Source of the DNA: Akkermansiaceae bacterium
Lineage (GTDB): Bacteria; Verrucomicrobiota; Verrucomicrobiia; Verrucomicrobiales; Akkermansiaceae
Reading direction: 5' to 3'
Length of the DNA: 64,000 nt
NCBI GenBank assembly: GCA_013041925.1
Contig: JABDRB010000009.1
Coordinates: 162,997-226,996 of the forward strand
In this document: piece after piece, positions 52,346 through 61,340 of the stretch
Layout of the letters: each line of letters opens with the position of its first letter
How positions within the stretch are numbered: the first letter of the stretch is position 1
The notes under the pieces: model-generated
What the model was told of the DNA's origin: nothing
Database searches by the model: none
The model's input: only the letters and a program-made list of their open reading frames with translations
Made by a program: the position numbers and the translations under genes

Positions 52346-53602
52346 TTAGTCTTCTTCACCGTGAAAGGAACCGTCGGCATGGAAATGCCCACCTTTTTGA
52401 GAGGTTCCGCTTTGAGAACTCGCGAGTTTCAGCTCGTAAACTCCGTTGAGAACAACCTCGTCGTTTGGTCCGAGCTCGCTTTTTATCTCGACCCATCGAC
52501 CGTCATTGACCCCGAGATCGGCTTCCACGCGGATGGCTTTGTTGGCATCGAGTGGATCACGTTTAAAGAAAACATGAGTGATACCGTCTTTAACAACCGC
52601 AGAGCTTGGAATCGCCAAAACGACTCCGTCACTTGCCTCCTTGGCAATCTCCAGAAACGCCGACACGCCTGGACGACTCCAAGATTTCAGATCTTTCGGC
52701 ATTGCGTAAAGATCGATTGTGCGTTGCTCAGGGTCAGCTTTAAGGCCTATCTGAAGCGTAGCTATGATCGAATCGTTGAGGTTGTTCTGTCCAGCTTGTG
52801 GCGGCACGATGCTCACCTGTTGACCGTTTTTAAACTTCAACAAATCACTCTGCAAGCCCATGGCATGAAAGCGAACTTTTGTCGTATCGACCGTTGTCAA
52901 GATGAGCGTTGTCTCCTCAACAAAGGTGCCGTCAGTGATAGCTAGAGACTCGACTGCACCAGACTCTTGAGCGAGCACCACGATCCAGTTACCTACCGCT
53001 TCACGTGGAATTGGTTTTCCTTCTCTGCCCGTGGGTGTCTGTGCTGCGTGCTCGTAGGCAGCCGTCGAGGCTTTCAGCTGTGCCTGCCGTTGATCAACAT
53101 CCGCCTTCAGTTCTGCGACCTGAACGTCCAGTTCGGCACGTTTCACGTTGGCCTTGGCGAGTGCTGTTTTTCTGGCTTTGGCAGTTTCGTATTTCGATTG
53201 GGCCTGAGTGAGTGCCGCTTGGGCTAGATCAACCGCTTGCTGTAAATCCAGCAATTTGAGCGAGCGAAACTTGTAGAGTGGAGTACCCTTCTTCACGATA
53301 TCAAATTGATTCACAAGAAACTCAACATGAGCGGGTAGCATCATCCGGTATTCGTGTTTTGCAAGTGGCTGTAACTCAAAAGATCCCGGCACGCGCACGG
53401 TATTGGCGACATTCCGGCGTTCCACCTTGGCAAAGGTGATGCCAAGATTACTCCTAACGGTGGCAGGAATGGCGATGCGGTTGCTAGGTAGCTGCGCTTC
53501 CTCTTTTTTGGAAGTCGCCGCTTCTTCGCTGTCGCGGCTACAAGCAGGAAGTAATAATAGAAGCCCTAACATGGGCAGGTTTTTTAAATTTAAATATTTC
53601 AT
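52346..53602 (-). CDS. Membrane-fusion lipoprotein of operon 4 (CzcB-like)
   Basis: 418 aa. Lipobox LLPAC. NLGITFAKVERRNVANTVRV near residues 52-71, hairpin coiled coil (DLAQAALTQAQSKYETAKAR), then barrel domains. The C-terminus is His-rich (GGHFHADGSFHGEED). Connects the pump at 49155 to the channel protein at 53622. Confidence 0.88.
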   Translation of the reverse strand: MKYLNLKNLPMLGLLLLLPACSRDSEEAATSKKEEAQLPSNRIAIPATVRSNLGITFAKVERRNVANTVRVPGSFELQPLAKHEYRMMLPAHVEFLVNQFDIVKKGTPLYKFRSLKLLDLQQAVDLAQAALTQAQSKYETAKARKTALAKANVKRAELDVQVAELKADVDQRQAQLKASTAAYEHAAQTPTGREGKPIPREAVGNWIVVLAQESGAVESLAITDGTFVEETTLILTTVDTTKVRFHAMGLQSDLLKFKNGQQVSIVPPQAGQNNLNDSIIATLQIGLKADPEQRTIDLYAMPKDLKSWSRPGVSAFLEIAKEASDGVVLAIPSSAVVKDGITHVFFKRDPLDANKAIRVEADLGVNDGRWVEIKSELGPNDEVVLNGVYELKLASSQSGTSQKGGHFHADGSFHGEED

Positions 53603-53621
53603 GGTCTAAGTTGTTGGGAAT

Positions 53622-55016
53622 TTATTTGCGGCTGGTTGGCCCAAGGAGAAAACGAATATCGTTTTTCACCTGTGAAGTTTTTAATTGGATATTGATAATT
53701 TTTTGTTTTGCCTCATGGGCTCTCGTCAAGCTTTCGAGTAAAACGAGGCTTCCGCCTTCGCCTAGTTTAACCAAGCGCTGTGCGTCTACCACCTGTCGAT
53801 CAACGAGCGGAACAAGGGTTTTTCCGATGGACTTTTGCTGAGCATACGAGGCATTTAGCCGTGCTCGTAGCGCGGCCAGTCGGCCCACTTTCCTCTCATA
53901 CTCTGTCTCGAATGCGGCCTGCGCGACTTCGCGATTTGCCCGTGCTCTGGCGATCCCTCCTTTGTTGGAATTAAAGATGGGCAAGGGAATGGCACCGATG
54001 AAGCCGATGCTCGACTGCCCCTGATCCTTCTCAGCCTGTGGGCCGATTTGAAGATCCGGGTATTGCTTGCGTATCTCCCGGAGGAGTGTGCGCTCGGACA
54101 CTTCGTATTCACGGCGAAGCCTCCCGAGAGTGGGGTTATTGGCCGCCAATCGTTTTTCACTTGGCTGGACACTTGCAGTAGCGAGTGCCGGAACCAAACG
54201 AATGGCAGCACTCGGCGAAAGCCCCAGAAGAGATCGAATTTCCTGTTCCTCCGCTGCCACTTCGCCCTTCAATCGATCGATTTCAGCGCGCTGACTTGTG
54301 CGCTCAATAGTAAACAGAGCAGCCTCGGTTCTGGGAATCTCCCCTTGTTTCACGAGTTCAGAAGTCGATTTAATAATGTTGTCCAGTGACGCAACCATCT
54401 TCTTGGACTGCTCAAGACGCAGCCGTTGCGCAGACCAGGAAATCCATGCACTGCGCAGAGCGCTGATTACTCTCCATTCAGCTTCGGCAACTCGGTCAAG
54501 CTCGACATGCATCGCAGCGTTGGCTCGCCCTTTCTCCACTTGAAGACGACCGGACAGAGGCACTGTTAGTGAAATAGCGGAACCCACAACCCATGGATTA
54601 GGGACTCCTTTGGTGATTTTCAAAACATCGATGCTTAGCTCAGGATCATCCCATAATCCTGCGTACTTCGCTGATGCTTTGGCTACACCAGCTTTCAATC
54701 GAGCAACTCGAAGATCTGGATTGTAAACCAAGGCGATCACCTCGCCCTCACTGATCGAGACTCCATTGGCAGGATTAAACGGTTGAACGGTCGGCGAGGA
54801 CTGGGCAAGTCGTTTGGCGAATGCTTGGACTTTTTCGTCCGAGGCACTTAGCCCCCGCCATTTTGCGGCGTGAGCAGGAAGGTTCAATGGCTTGGATTGA
54901 AATGACTGACAGCTGGCCAGTAAGCCAAACGCACAGGACGTCGCCGAGATGCGCAGGTATGCGCGATAAATTGTTTTTCTGGTATTGGAAAAGTTATGGT
55001 TCAAAATTGTTTTCAT
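53622..55016 (-). CDS. Outer-membrane efflux lipoprotein of operon 4 (CzcC-like)
   Basis: 464 aa. Lipobox LLASC near residues 34-38. OEP repeats: EVIALVYNPDLRVARLKAGV, VGSAISLTVPLSGRLQVEKG and GFIGAIPLPIFNSNKGGIAR. First of the three pump genes on the minus strand; the His-rich leader gene lies 272 bp upstream. Confidence 0.88.
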   Translation of the reverse strand: MKTILNHNFSNTRKTIYRAYLRISATSCAFGLLASCQSFQSKPLNLPAHAAKWRGLSASDEKVQAFAKRLAQSSPTVQPFNPANGVSISEGEVIALVYNPDLRVARLKAGVAKASAKYAGLWDDPELSIDVLKITKGVPNPWVVGSAISLTVPLSGRLQVEKGRANAAMHVELDRVAEAEWRVISALRSAWISWSAQRLRLEQSKKMVASLDNIIKSTSELVKQGEIPRTEAALFTIERTSQRAEIDRLKGEVAAEEQEIRSLLGLSPSAAIRLVPALATASVQPSEKRLAANNPTLGRLRREYEVSERTLLREIRKQYPDLQIGPQAEKDQGQSSIGFIGAIPLPIFNSNKGGIARARANREVAQAAFETEYERKVGRLAALRARLNASYAQQKSIGKTLVPLVDRQVVDAQRLVKLGEGGSLVLLESLTRAHEAKQKIINIQLKTSQVKNDIRFLLGPTSRK

Positions 55017-55288
55017 AGTTCGTAATTATTTACGTGGTGCCTCTGATAATGAGAGACTGTATTGTGAAGAGCCTAGCGCTGATCAAAGATGCTTGGCCAA
55101 GCCCACGCCATGGTCATCACGACAAACGGGAGCAAAACACTGAATAAGCGCGTATTGTTGTGCGGTGTGACTGCGGACGGCAGATGGTCAAAACACCATG
55201 CCTAATGTCTGCCAATGGCGGCAGATCTCCGAGTAGTTGGGCCGTTAAATCGACGATCCCAATCACGTGTCGTTCACACCTCGAACCT

Positions 55289-55663
55289 CTACTGAGGGGG
55301 CTTCATCAAACTAAAATAAGGCCCATCCGGGCACCCTTCTTCTATCGGAACGGGACATTGGCCAACCCATCTTTCAAAACTGGGACAGATCGATCCATAT
55401 ACTACCGGAAAAGCACCAACACCCATGAACACAACATGAGAATGGGAGTCCTTTTCTTCGTCGCCCTCCTTTTCATCCTGATCATCAGTCGAAGAATTCA
55501 CTGGTTCGTGGTGATGATGCCCATGGTGATTTACCTCTGCATCAATAGCATGCTCATGTTCATGGCTATGCTCCACTTCGACCGCAACAACCGAACCGCC
55601 TCCATACACCAAAACGATGGAAGCTGTTAATGCAAAGAGTAATAATCTTCGCATAGTTGTCAT
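55289..55663 (-). CDS. His-rich exported protein, CzcI-like leader gene of RND operon 4
   Basis: 124 aa from ATG 55663 (an ATG at 55711 is also in frame). Signal peptide (LLLFALTASIVLVYGGG), then a His-rich stretch (EHSHEHEHAID, HHGHHHHEP). Acidic linker, C-terminal GPYFSLMKPPQ. The His ligands suit Zn/Co/Ni/Cd. Same place and architecture as the leader genes of the other RND operons. Confidence 0.65.
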   Translation of the reverse strand: MTTMRRLLLFALTASIVLVYGGGSVVAVEVEHSHEHEHAIDAEVNHHGHHHHEPVNSSTDDQDEKEGDEEKDSHSHVVFMGVGAFPVVYGSICPSFERWVGQCPVPIEEGCPDGPYFSLMKPPQ

Positions 55664-55750
55664 AAATATTTCGATAAAAGCGAACTCATCATAACAGCCT
55701 TTGGGGGGCAAGCATATAATTCATAAAAGTCGTTTCCCTGTCATGCATCA

Positions 55751-56224
55751 TTAAAGCAGGCACTTGAAGAATCCTTTTAGTTTTTTAGCTGTTTTTTCCC
55801 ATAAGCTTTCATGCTCTTTGATCTTATCCTCAATTTGGAAGGGTTTGGATACTTTACGAGACTTTGATGTAGATCTTTTTGAGGGATCGTACTGCTTTTT
55901 AAGCCATCTATCATATGCTCGGCCTTCATCTATTTCCTGATCTGTCCACTGTGGAGCGTGCTCAATACGATTACCCCGAATCCAATAGTGGGATCGACAA
56001 TCAAATCCCCAGTTTCCAATCGAGGGATAAAGTGTAATTGAATCCCCATCAAAATACAGTTGCCAGTCGGTGGGGGACAGTGGGGTAACAACCTCGTTGC
56101 CACAACCGCAGCAGCAGAGGTGTATCACACTGGCATACTCCATAGAGACGTAAGCCACTCCCTCCTCTAAGGTGGCAGGAACAGATTTAACAAAGCGAGG
56201 TTCTATACTTGTATGGCCCTTCAT
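55751..56224 (-). CDS. DUF6527 family protein of a Ub-like conjugation operon
   Basis: 157 aa. A Cys-rich centre (HLCCCGCGNEVVTPLSPTDW) is followed by LYPSIGNWGFDCRSHYWIRG. This Cys/His arrangement characterises DUF6527, a zinc-binding protein encoded beside multi-ubiquitin-domain proteins and ThiF-like E1 enzymes. It overlaps the E1 gene by 4 bp. Biochemical role not established; an E2-like or processing role is a guess. The C-terminus is Lys-rich and helical. Confidence 0.78.
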   Translation of the reverse strand: MKGHTSIEPRFVKSVPATLEEGVAYVSMEYASVIHLCCCGCGNEVVTPLSPTDWQLYFDGDSITLYPSIGNWGFDCRSHYWIRGNRIEHAPQWTDQEIDEGRAYDRWLKKQYDPSKRSTSKSRKVSKPFQIEDKIKEHESLWEKTAKKLKGFFKCLL

Positions 56225-57411
56225 GCGTGATCTTCGTTGAGGAGGTGATTTCCCCCCGTAGTATAAAGTGAATAGAGTTCATTGTCTTGATCGAGATAAA
56301 ACTCCTGTAGCTTTTTCCATTTGATAACAGCCAGGCAAGCGTTGAGGCAGTTCAGGTCAGCGACTTGAATATTTGTAGTATATAAGTCGGCTCCGTCTCC
56401 TCCATCGTAAGGAATGCGATTGCCAGCTTCGATGTGATCACGGTTTTCAGGTGTGCTCGTACTTACTCGAAGGGTTCCATACAGCTCGTTATTATCGGAG
56501 AGATTAACACCCATGCCAACGTCTATGAAAGGGATACCAAATTCTTCAAGCTTTCGGACAATTAAGTGACGCGATTCACCATCATCCAGACATAGGAAAA
56601 CAAAACTCATATCCCTCAGGACATCGACATTATCTTCCTCTACCCTCACCGGATGAGCATGAATATGGCGGTGCATTTTTGAGTAAACATTATGATAGTA
56701 ATCTACCTTTTTAGGGGATGATTTTAGATCATCAAGCGAAGCTGCTCCAGGGGCTCTAAAGGCATTATGATTCAAAAAATCATCATCGTCATACAGATGA
56801 ATTTCTCTCACTGGAGTTTTGGCTATCAAGTCGAGAATGTAAGACCCGGTTCCTCCCAGTCCCACAAGAGCTATTTTAGGTAGTTCAAGTTTGGCACTAA
56901 CGGTTCCTATATCCGCCCTGCTGGTTGCTGTGTCTAGGTATTGAAATACTGATTCATCCTCTTCTGTAGCTATGGGTGCAAATGTCCTAGGGGTGGCCGA
57001 GCTATCCAACTTGGTAGCTGGTCCACTGATGATCCCAGCATAGGTGGTTATTTTGTGATAATAACCATCATACGGTTTTCCTCCCACTGGTTTAGTGGAA
57101 AATTTGCAGTCGGCACTTAGTCCTGGAGCTAGATTTTGCTTAGAGACAGAATGTTTCATCTTATCCAAAGGCGCACCCGTATCGTCACAGGGATATTCCC
57201 CAGCAAAGAACATGGTGTGGTCTTTCATCTTTCCAACGGTGTCTCCAGCAACAGTCAGCTCGGTGATCATTGTGCCAATTTTCACCGAGCAGTCTGATGC
57301 CACATAGGGGATATCGGCTATCACGAGGTAGCCGTTTTCAATCCTAATGTTGAATCCTTCATCACGAAGGATCTTGAGGTCAGAGTTATGATTTATCAGT
57401 TGGTGTGACAT
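56221..57411 (-). CDS. E1-like ThiF-domain protein with DUF6791-like N-terminus
   Basis: 396 aa. Nucleotide-binding GLGGTGS at residues 184-190 with an E1-like DDDDFLNHNAFR segment at ~208-219 (aspartate and R contact ATP in E1/ThiF enzymes). The N-terminal ~150 residues (LRDEGFNIRIENGYLVIADI ... VGGKPYDGYYHKI) match the DUF6791 type that precedes ThiF in such operons. It should adenylate the C-terminus of the Ub-like partner. No CxxC zinc knuckle is obvious. Overlaps the Ub-like gene by 26 bp and the DUF6527 gene by 4 bp. Confidence 0.82.
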   Translation of the reverse strand: MSHQLINHNSDLKILRDEGFNIRIENGYLVIADIPYVASDCSVKIGTMITELTVAGDTVGKMKDHTMFFAGEYPCDDTGAPLDKMKHSVSKQNLAPGLSADCKFSTKPVGGKPYDGYYHKITTYAGIISGPATKLDSSATPRTFAPIATEEDESVFQYLDTATSRADIGTVSAKLELPKIALVGLGGTGSYILDLIAKTPVREIHLYDDDDFLNHNAFRAPGAASLDDLKSSPKKVDYYHNVYSKMHRHIHAHPVRVEEDNVDVLRDMSFVFLCLDDGESRHLIVRKLEEFGIPFIDVGMGVNLSDNNELYGTLRVSTSTPENRDHIEAGNRIPYDGGDGADLYTTNIQVADLNCLNACLAVIKWKKLQEFYLDQDNELYSLYTTGGNHLLNEDHA

Positions 57412-57673
57412 CGAAAATCATTCCTTTCTTAACTTTGACTGGGTCTTTGCCTTGGACAAGTGAGCCGCTAGGCTTGTTCCCATGTCCTCGACGATATTGA
57501 ATTGTTATCATTATGTTAGGCCCAGAGGGTGGGTTATCAAATGCTAGAGCAAGAACCTCTTCAAAAGTTAGGTATTTTTGGGTTACTTGCTTTTCGCGCG
57601 TATTGACGATGATCGTCACTTCTTTGCTTTTGGCGTGATCGCCTTTATTTTCGGTCTTCATATGATTATGCAT
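57386..57673 (-). CDS. Multi-ubiquitin-domain (β-grasp) protein
   Basis: 95 aa (ATG 57673 or 57661). The core TIIVNTREKQVTQKYLTFEE, then VLALAFDNPPSGPNIMITIQ and YRRG, is the β-grasp pattern of Multi_ubiq proteins found beside E1/DUF6527 genes. Only one domain is present and there is no Gly-Gly tail (it ends TPTDKS), so processing or attachment to targets is not obvious. First gene of the Ub-like operon, divergent from the sigma/ImmA genes. Confidence 0.75.
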   Translation of the reverse strand: MHNHMKTENKGDHAKSKEVTIIVNTREKQVTQKYLTFEEVLALAFDNPPSGPNIMITIQYRRGHGNKPSGSLVQGKDPVKVKKGMIFDVTPTDKS

Positions 57674-57801
57674 ATTGAGTTAATTTCCAGGTCACAGCAT
57701 TTCCTCTGTAAGGAGGGAATCTGTTTCCTATGGCGATTGGGGCTGTTGTGCTTGATGCACCAACTACTGTCCAAACACCGCTTTCCGGGCATTGTTCACC
57801 C

Positions 57802-57934
57802 GTTCGTCTAGTTGTGCCTATTGGCTGTTTAGTATTTCTCATACACTTGTAGGTAATCGAAGCGTGACAAACTCGGCGGCATCCAAGAATTTTGGCTGGG
57901 ATGTCACGCTTCGTTCACCTACTAATAGACGAAC
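57802..57934. repeat. Nested inverted repeats between divergent operons
   Basis: Inner arms TAGGTaatCGAAGCGTGAC (57850-57868) and GTCACGCTTCGttcACCTA (57903-57921) pair at 16 of 19 positions. Outer arms GTTCGTCTA (57802-57810) and TAGACGAAC (57926-57934) are perfect. The whole lies between the minus-strand Ub-like operon and the plus-strand sigma operon. Could be a cruciform regulatory element, operator pair or MITE-like insertion. Confidence 0.75.
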
Positions 57935-57979
57935 TCATTCTGCATCTCACATATGTGCACCCTTCAAACAAAAGCAAAA

Positions 57980-58603
57980 ATGGGAGAAGATGACCTTCTC
58001 GCCACTATAGATCTTTATAAGGACGATCACTCGGCCTCGAGTAAGAAAGCTCTACAAGAGGCGTTATCGGAGATTATAACCCGGCATCAATCATATTTTT
58101 ATGCTGTGGCAAAGCATGTTGCTAAGCAATTTCCGTTACTGGATTACGAAGTGATTTACTCTGAATTTGCCATTAAGCTGATTGAATTGGCCGGTAGATT
58201 TATATATGACCAAGGGTCCGGTAGGTCGCTTGATAAGCAGTATAAATACTGGGCTGGAGCAATTGTTTCGTTGATCACAAAGCAAATGCTGAAAGGCGCA
58301 ACCCAGGAAAAACTCGATGAAGAATACGTATTAAATTGTGCAGCCAGCACATTAGATGATGAGGAAAGTAAAAAGATACAGGAATTACGAGACTTAATGG
58401 AGGAGCACCTTACAGAACGTGAATGTAATGTTCTTTGGGCTTGGAACATGATCCAACCTTTGGATGGTGGGGCTGGCCGAACTCCACCCGAGGAACTTGA
58501 GAAACTTGCGAAAAGTCTTGGCACAACTAAGGTGAATCTAAGGCAAATACGAAAAAGAGCACTGGATAAATTACGCGAGGCAGGAGCCGACATTATGAAT
58601 TGA
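57980..58603 (+). CDS. Sigma-70-like transcription factor
   Basis: 207 aa from ATG 57980 (ATG 57953 also in frame). An N-terminal region 2-like helix bundle (RHQSYFYAVAKHVAKQFPLL, then DYEVIYSEFAIKLIEL) and a C-terminal HTH of region 4 type (LTERECNVLWAWNM ... ELEKLAKSLGTTKVNLRQIR). Together with the small protein and the ImmA/IrrE peptidase gene that follow it, it looks like a sigma factor under proteolytic control. Confidence 0.65.
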   Translation: MGEDDLLATIDLYKDDHSASSKKALQEALSEIITRHQSYFYAVAKHVAKQFPLLDYEVIYSEFAIKLIELAGRFIYDQGSGRSLDKQYKYWAGAIVSLITKQMLKGATQEKLDEEYVLNCAASTLDDEESKKIQELRDLMEEHLTERECNVLWAWNMIQPLDGGAGRTPPEELEKLAKSLGTTKVNLRQIRKRALDKLREAGADIMN

Positions 58604-58625
58604 TATTGAAATCCACCGAGCAATT

Positions 58626-58940
58626 ATGAACCAACACAACAAAAATCAGAAAATTCTAGATCGAGCCCTTGAGAAATTTGGAACTCAGGTGCCTTTTACG
58701 GATCAAGAAATCGAAGCGTTTGAAGAAAATATAGTGTCTGAAGAACTACCGTCCCATTTACAAGGGAGTTTTTTGGCGAAGCAAATTTTGTCTGAGACGC
58801 AACCTAAAGTGACTCCTTTTATAAAGCAGAGGCCAGTAAATTTGGATGCAGGGTTATCGATGGCCGCAAGAAACGGAAAAGAGATATCTGCCGATGTATT
58901 GAGGCAAATGGAAATTGACCGAAAAAATAATGAGTCTTAA
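58626..58940 (+). CDS. Small acidic protein between sigma factor and metallopeptidase
   Basis: 104 aa, helical, no TM. Contains KFGTQVPFTDQEIEAFEENI and a C-terminal stretch MAARNGKEISADVLRQMEID. No family recognised. Starts 22 bp after the sigma gene and overlaps the ImmA/IrrE gene by 11 bp. An anti-sigma or antitoxin-like target of the peptidase is a hypothesis. Confidence 0.6.
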   Translation: MNQHNKNQKILDRALEKFGTQVPFTDQEIEAFEENIVSEELPSHLQGSFLAKQILSETQPKVTPFIKQRPVNLDAGLSMAARNGKEISADVLRQMEIDRKNNES

Positions 58941-59784
58941 AAAAAGTGAAGCCCAATTAGAAATCATCTCTCTTGCTGAAGCCGTAGCAGATGAATATTG
59001 TGCAAAGGGTAAGATAGACCCATGTAAGATTCTTGATGCTGAAAAAATTGGGTATGGCTATGGAAATTACGGAGATACTTTTGACGGCATGCTTGAGTTT
59101 AAAGATTCAAAGTATTACGTATACGCTAATTTAGATCGTTTAAGCCGACCTAGCAGTGTTCGAACTCGATTCACCTTTGGTCATGAGCTAGGGCATTATT
59201 ATATCGATGAGCATCGAATCGCTATCGAAAATGGCGTGGGGCAGCATCAATCCCTATGTGGCATGTTTGATCGTTCGCAATGTAACGAAGAAAGGGAGGC
59301 AGACCTTTTTGCAGCAAATCTTCTTATGCCGCCTAGCAGGGTTATAGAGTTTTTGGGAAAACATCAAAAGTTGACTCCCCTAAAACAAATCCAGTTGATG
59401 GCCGCTCACTTTGACTCATCAATAACGAGTTCTGCGTTACAGTTTATTGCGCTTAGTTCTGCACCCACAGCTGCAATTTCATGGAGGCCTTCTGGGGAAA
59501 GCGCTTGGGTGAAGCTCGCTGACGAATTCAGGCTTGATGATACGATGAAGTTTTGGTCAAAACCGAAGTTCCAGAGAGCTGCTGAGGCTCCAAGAGATTC
59601 AGCTTCATCTATTGTTTTAAGGGGAGAAGAAGATTGTTCTAGTAATGCCACTTTAGCATCATATATTTTTGCCAATGTTAAGCAGGGAGGACATCGAGAC
59701 ATCCTGTTAACCGAAGAATGTATGGCTCTTGGTGATTATGGTGCGTTAACTATTATTTCGAAAAACTCAGAAGTCGCGATCTAA
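58930..59784 (+). CDS. ImmA/IrrE family metallopeptidase
   Basis: 284 aa from ATG 58930. HELGH at residues 85-89 (TFGHELGHYYIDEH) is the zinc-binding HExxH; EREADLFAANLLMP at ~122-135 supplies the third ligand region. ImmA/IrrE enzymes cleave repressors or act as anti-repressors in phage, ICE and stress control. Translationally coupled to the small acidic protein. Likely the signal-responsive component of this sigma module. Confidence 0.9.
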   Translation: MSLKKSEAQLEIISLAEAVADEYCAKGKIDPCKILDAEKIGYGYGNYGDTFDGMLEFKDSKYYVYANLDRLSRPSSVRTRFTFGHELGHYYIDEHRIAIENGVGQHQSLCGMFDRSQCNEEREADLFAANLLMPPSRVIEFLGKHQKLTPLKQIQLMAAHFDSSITSSALQFIALSSAPTAAISWRPSGESAWVKLADEFRLDDTMKFWSKPKFQRAAEAPRDSASSIVLRGEEDCSSNATLASYIFANVKQGGHRDILLTEECMALGDYGALTIISKNSEVAI

Positions 59785-59847
59785 TAGACCTCAAAAATGT
59801 TTAAGTGCTTATTCTGGGGTGCATCCTAACATGAAAAATATTCTCTC

Positions 59848-61320
59848 TTGCCGAAGTCCGATTGTCAGGATAGTCATTTAGTTGTGAGTGATGAAGCAAA
59901 ACGAGGAATTGTCTTTCGAGATCCTGTCCATCAGCTCATACACATTGACGATGATGACGATTTTCTTTGTGAGCTAATTGATTCCCGGCCAATGCAACGC
60001 TTGAGAAGGGTTCGTCAACTTGGGGTTAGCTGGTTGACTTACCATGGTGCCGAGCACAGCAGGTTTTCGCACTCTATGGGCGTTTTTCATGTAGCCTCCA
60101 GGATTTTAAATACCCTTCATCACAGATATCAAAATTCCGAAGAAATCCAAAAACTCATTGAAGATAATCATCGTGCCGTTCTCGCCGCTGCGTTATTGCA
60201 TGATATTGGGCATGCTCCATTTTCTCACGCCATGGAAAGGCTGTTTTCTGCTAATGCAGACCATGAAAAGCGAACGATGCTCTTAATACAAGACGAGAGT
60301 CTTGGCATACCGCAGATTTTAGAAAAAGTAGGGGTCCAGGCTGAAGATGTAATTAGTATTCTTGAAAAGCTCCATAAATACCGCTTTTTATGTGATATTG
60401 TCAGCAGCCAATTGGACGCTGATAGAATGGACTATTTGCTGAGAGACTCTCTCTTTACAGGTGTAGAATACGGTCATTATGATTTGGAGTGGGTTTCATC
60501 TCATTTGTGCCTAGGTAAAAGACCACATAACGAAGAGGCGGAAACTGAGATTAAAAATACAAATTTGAGGCTCTGTCTCGATGAGAAAAGGGGGCTTTTT
60601 GCTGCTGAACAGCTCATAATTGGACGTTACCACATGTCGATGCAAGTATACTTTCATGCTGCAACAAGAATGTGGGAGGCGCTTTTGTTGTGCCTATTAC
60701 GTCGCGCAGCTGAGCTATCTAGAGATGATAACCTAGCTTTACCAGGCGTTACCTTATTGCCTGGTACGCCTCCAGCTTTACTGGAATTTCTTCAAAAAGA
60801 GGGGGGAATAGATAATTCGTTATTTTTACGCTTAGATGACGGAGTAATTTCTTCAGCAATGGAAAATTGGCGCGATTCATCAGACGACTTTGTCGCTGAA
60901 GTTTCTTCGGCATTTCTTGAACGACGAAAACGCATTGGACCAGACAAGAAAAAGCTCTTTAAATTGTATGACTTAAGCGGGAAAGACCTGCTCTCGCTGG
61001 GCAAACTTCTGGGAATTCTTGAAAAAGAAACGGAAAAATTCCCTGCTTATAAATGGGAACTTGATGATATCAAAAAATGGCCTCTTTATAAAGATTTCTT
61101 AAGTAATATCAAGAAGGCTGGGACCGTCGAAAATGTGAGTGATGCCTCTTCCATATTCCTCTCTGATGGCGATTTATCCTCAGACGCCCAGCCAGCAGAA
61201 CTTTCTTCTTTTATATTTCAGTCAATGGGTGATAACCCTCTTGATGTAACCCGACTTTTTGTCCACTACACCCTCGTCGAAGAAATTGATTCCCTAATGG
61301 ATGAATTTAAGTTATCTTAA
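59848..61320 (+). CDS. HD-domain phosphohydrolase (dGTPase-like)
   Basis: 490 aa (TTG 59848; a GTG at 59884 is also possible). HSRFSHSMGVFHVA, LLHDIGHAPFSHAMERLF and SSQLDADRMDYLLRDSLFTG are the H...HD...D metal motifs of dNTPase/SpoT-type HD enzymes, as in SAMHD1-like proteins. The C-terminal part is helical with no further motif. Substrate unknown; nucleotide depletion against phage is one possible role. Followed 20 bp later by the YwgA-like gene. Confidence 0.85.
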   Translation: MPKSDCQDSHLVVSDEAKRGIVFRDPVHQLIHIDDDDDFLCELIDSRPMQRLRRVRQLGVSWLTYHGAEHSRFSHSMGVFHVASRILNTLHHRYQNSEEIQKLIEDNHRAVLAAALLHDIGHAPFSHAMERLFSANADHEKRTMLLIQDESLGIPQILEKVGVQAEDVISILEKLHKYRFLCDIVSSQLDADRMDYLLRDSLFTGVEYGHYDLEWVSSHLCLGKRPHNEEAETEIKNTNLRLCLDEKRGLFAAEQLIIGRYHMSMQVYFHAATRMWEALLLCLLRRAAELSRDDNLALPGVTLLPGTPPALLEFLQKEGGIDNSLFLRLDDGVISSAMENWRDSSDDFVAEVSSAFLERRKRIGPDKKKLFKLYDLSGKDLLSLGKLLGILEKETEKFPAYKWELDDIKKWPLYKDFLSNIKKAGTVENVSDASSIFLSDGDLSSDAQPAELSSFIFQSMGDNPLDVTRLFVHYTLVEEIDSLMDEFKLS

Positions 61321-61340
61321 ATATCAACCCCTGCTACGTT

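Noticed and set aside
55160..55630. Plus-strand frame opposite the His-rich leader gene of operon 4
   Set aside because: The minus strand gives a signal peptide and His-rich ligand region in the expected leader position, so the plus-strand frame is a shadow.
57802..57934. Nested inverted repeat as an integron attC site
   Set aside because: The conserved GTTRRRY/RYYYAAC core sites are not present and no integron integrase or cassette array is nearby.
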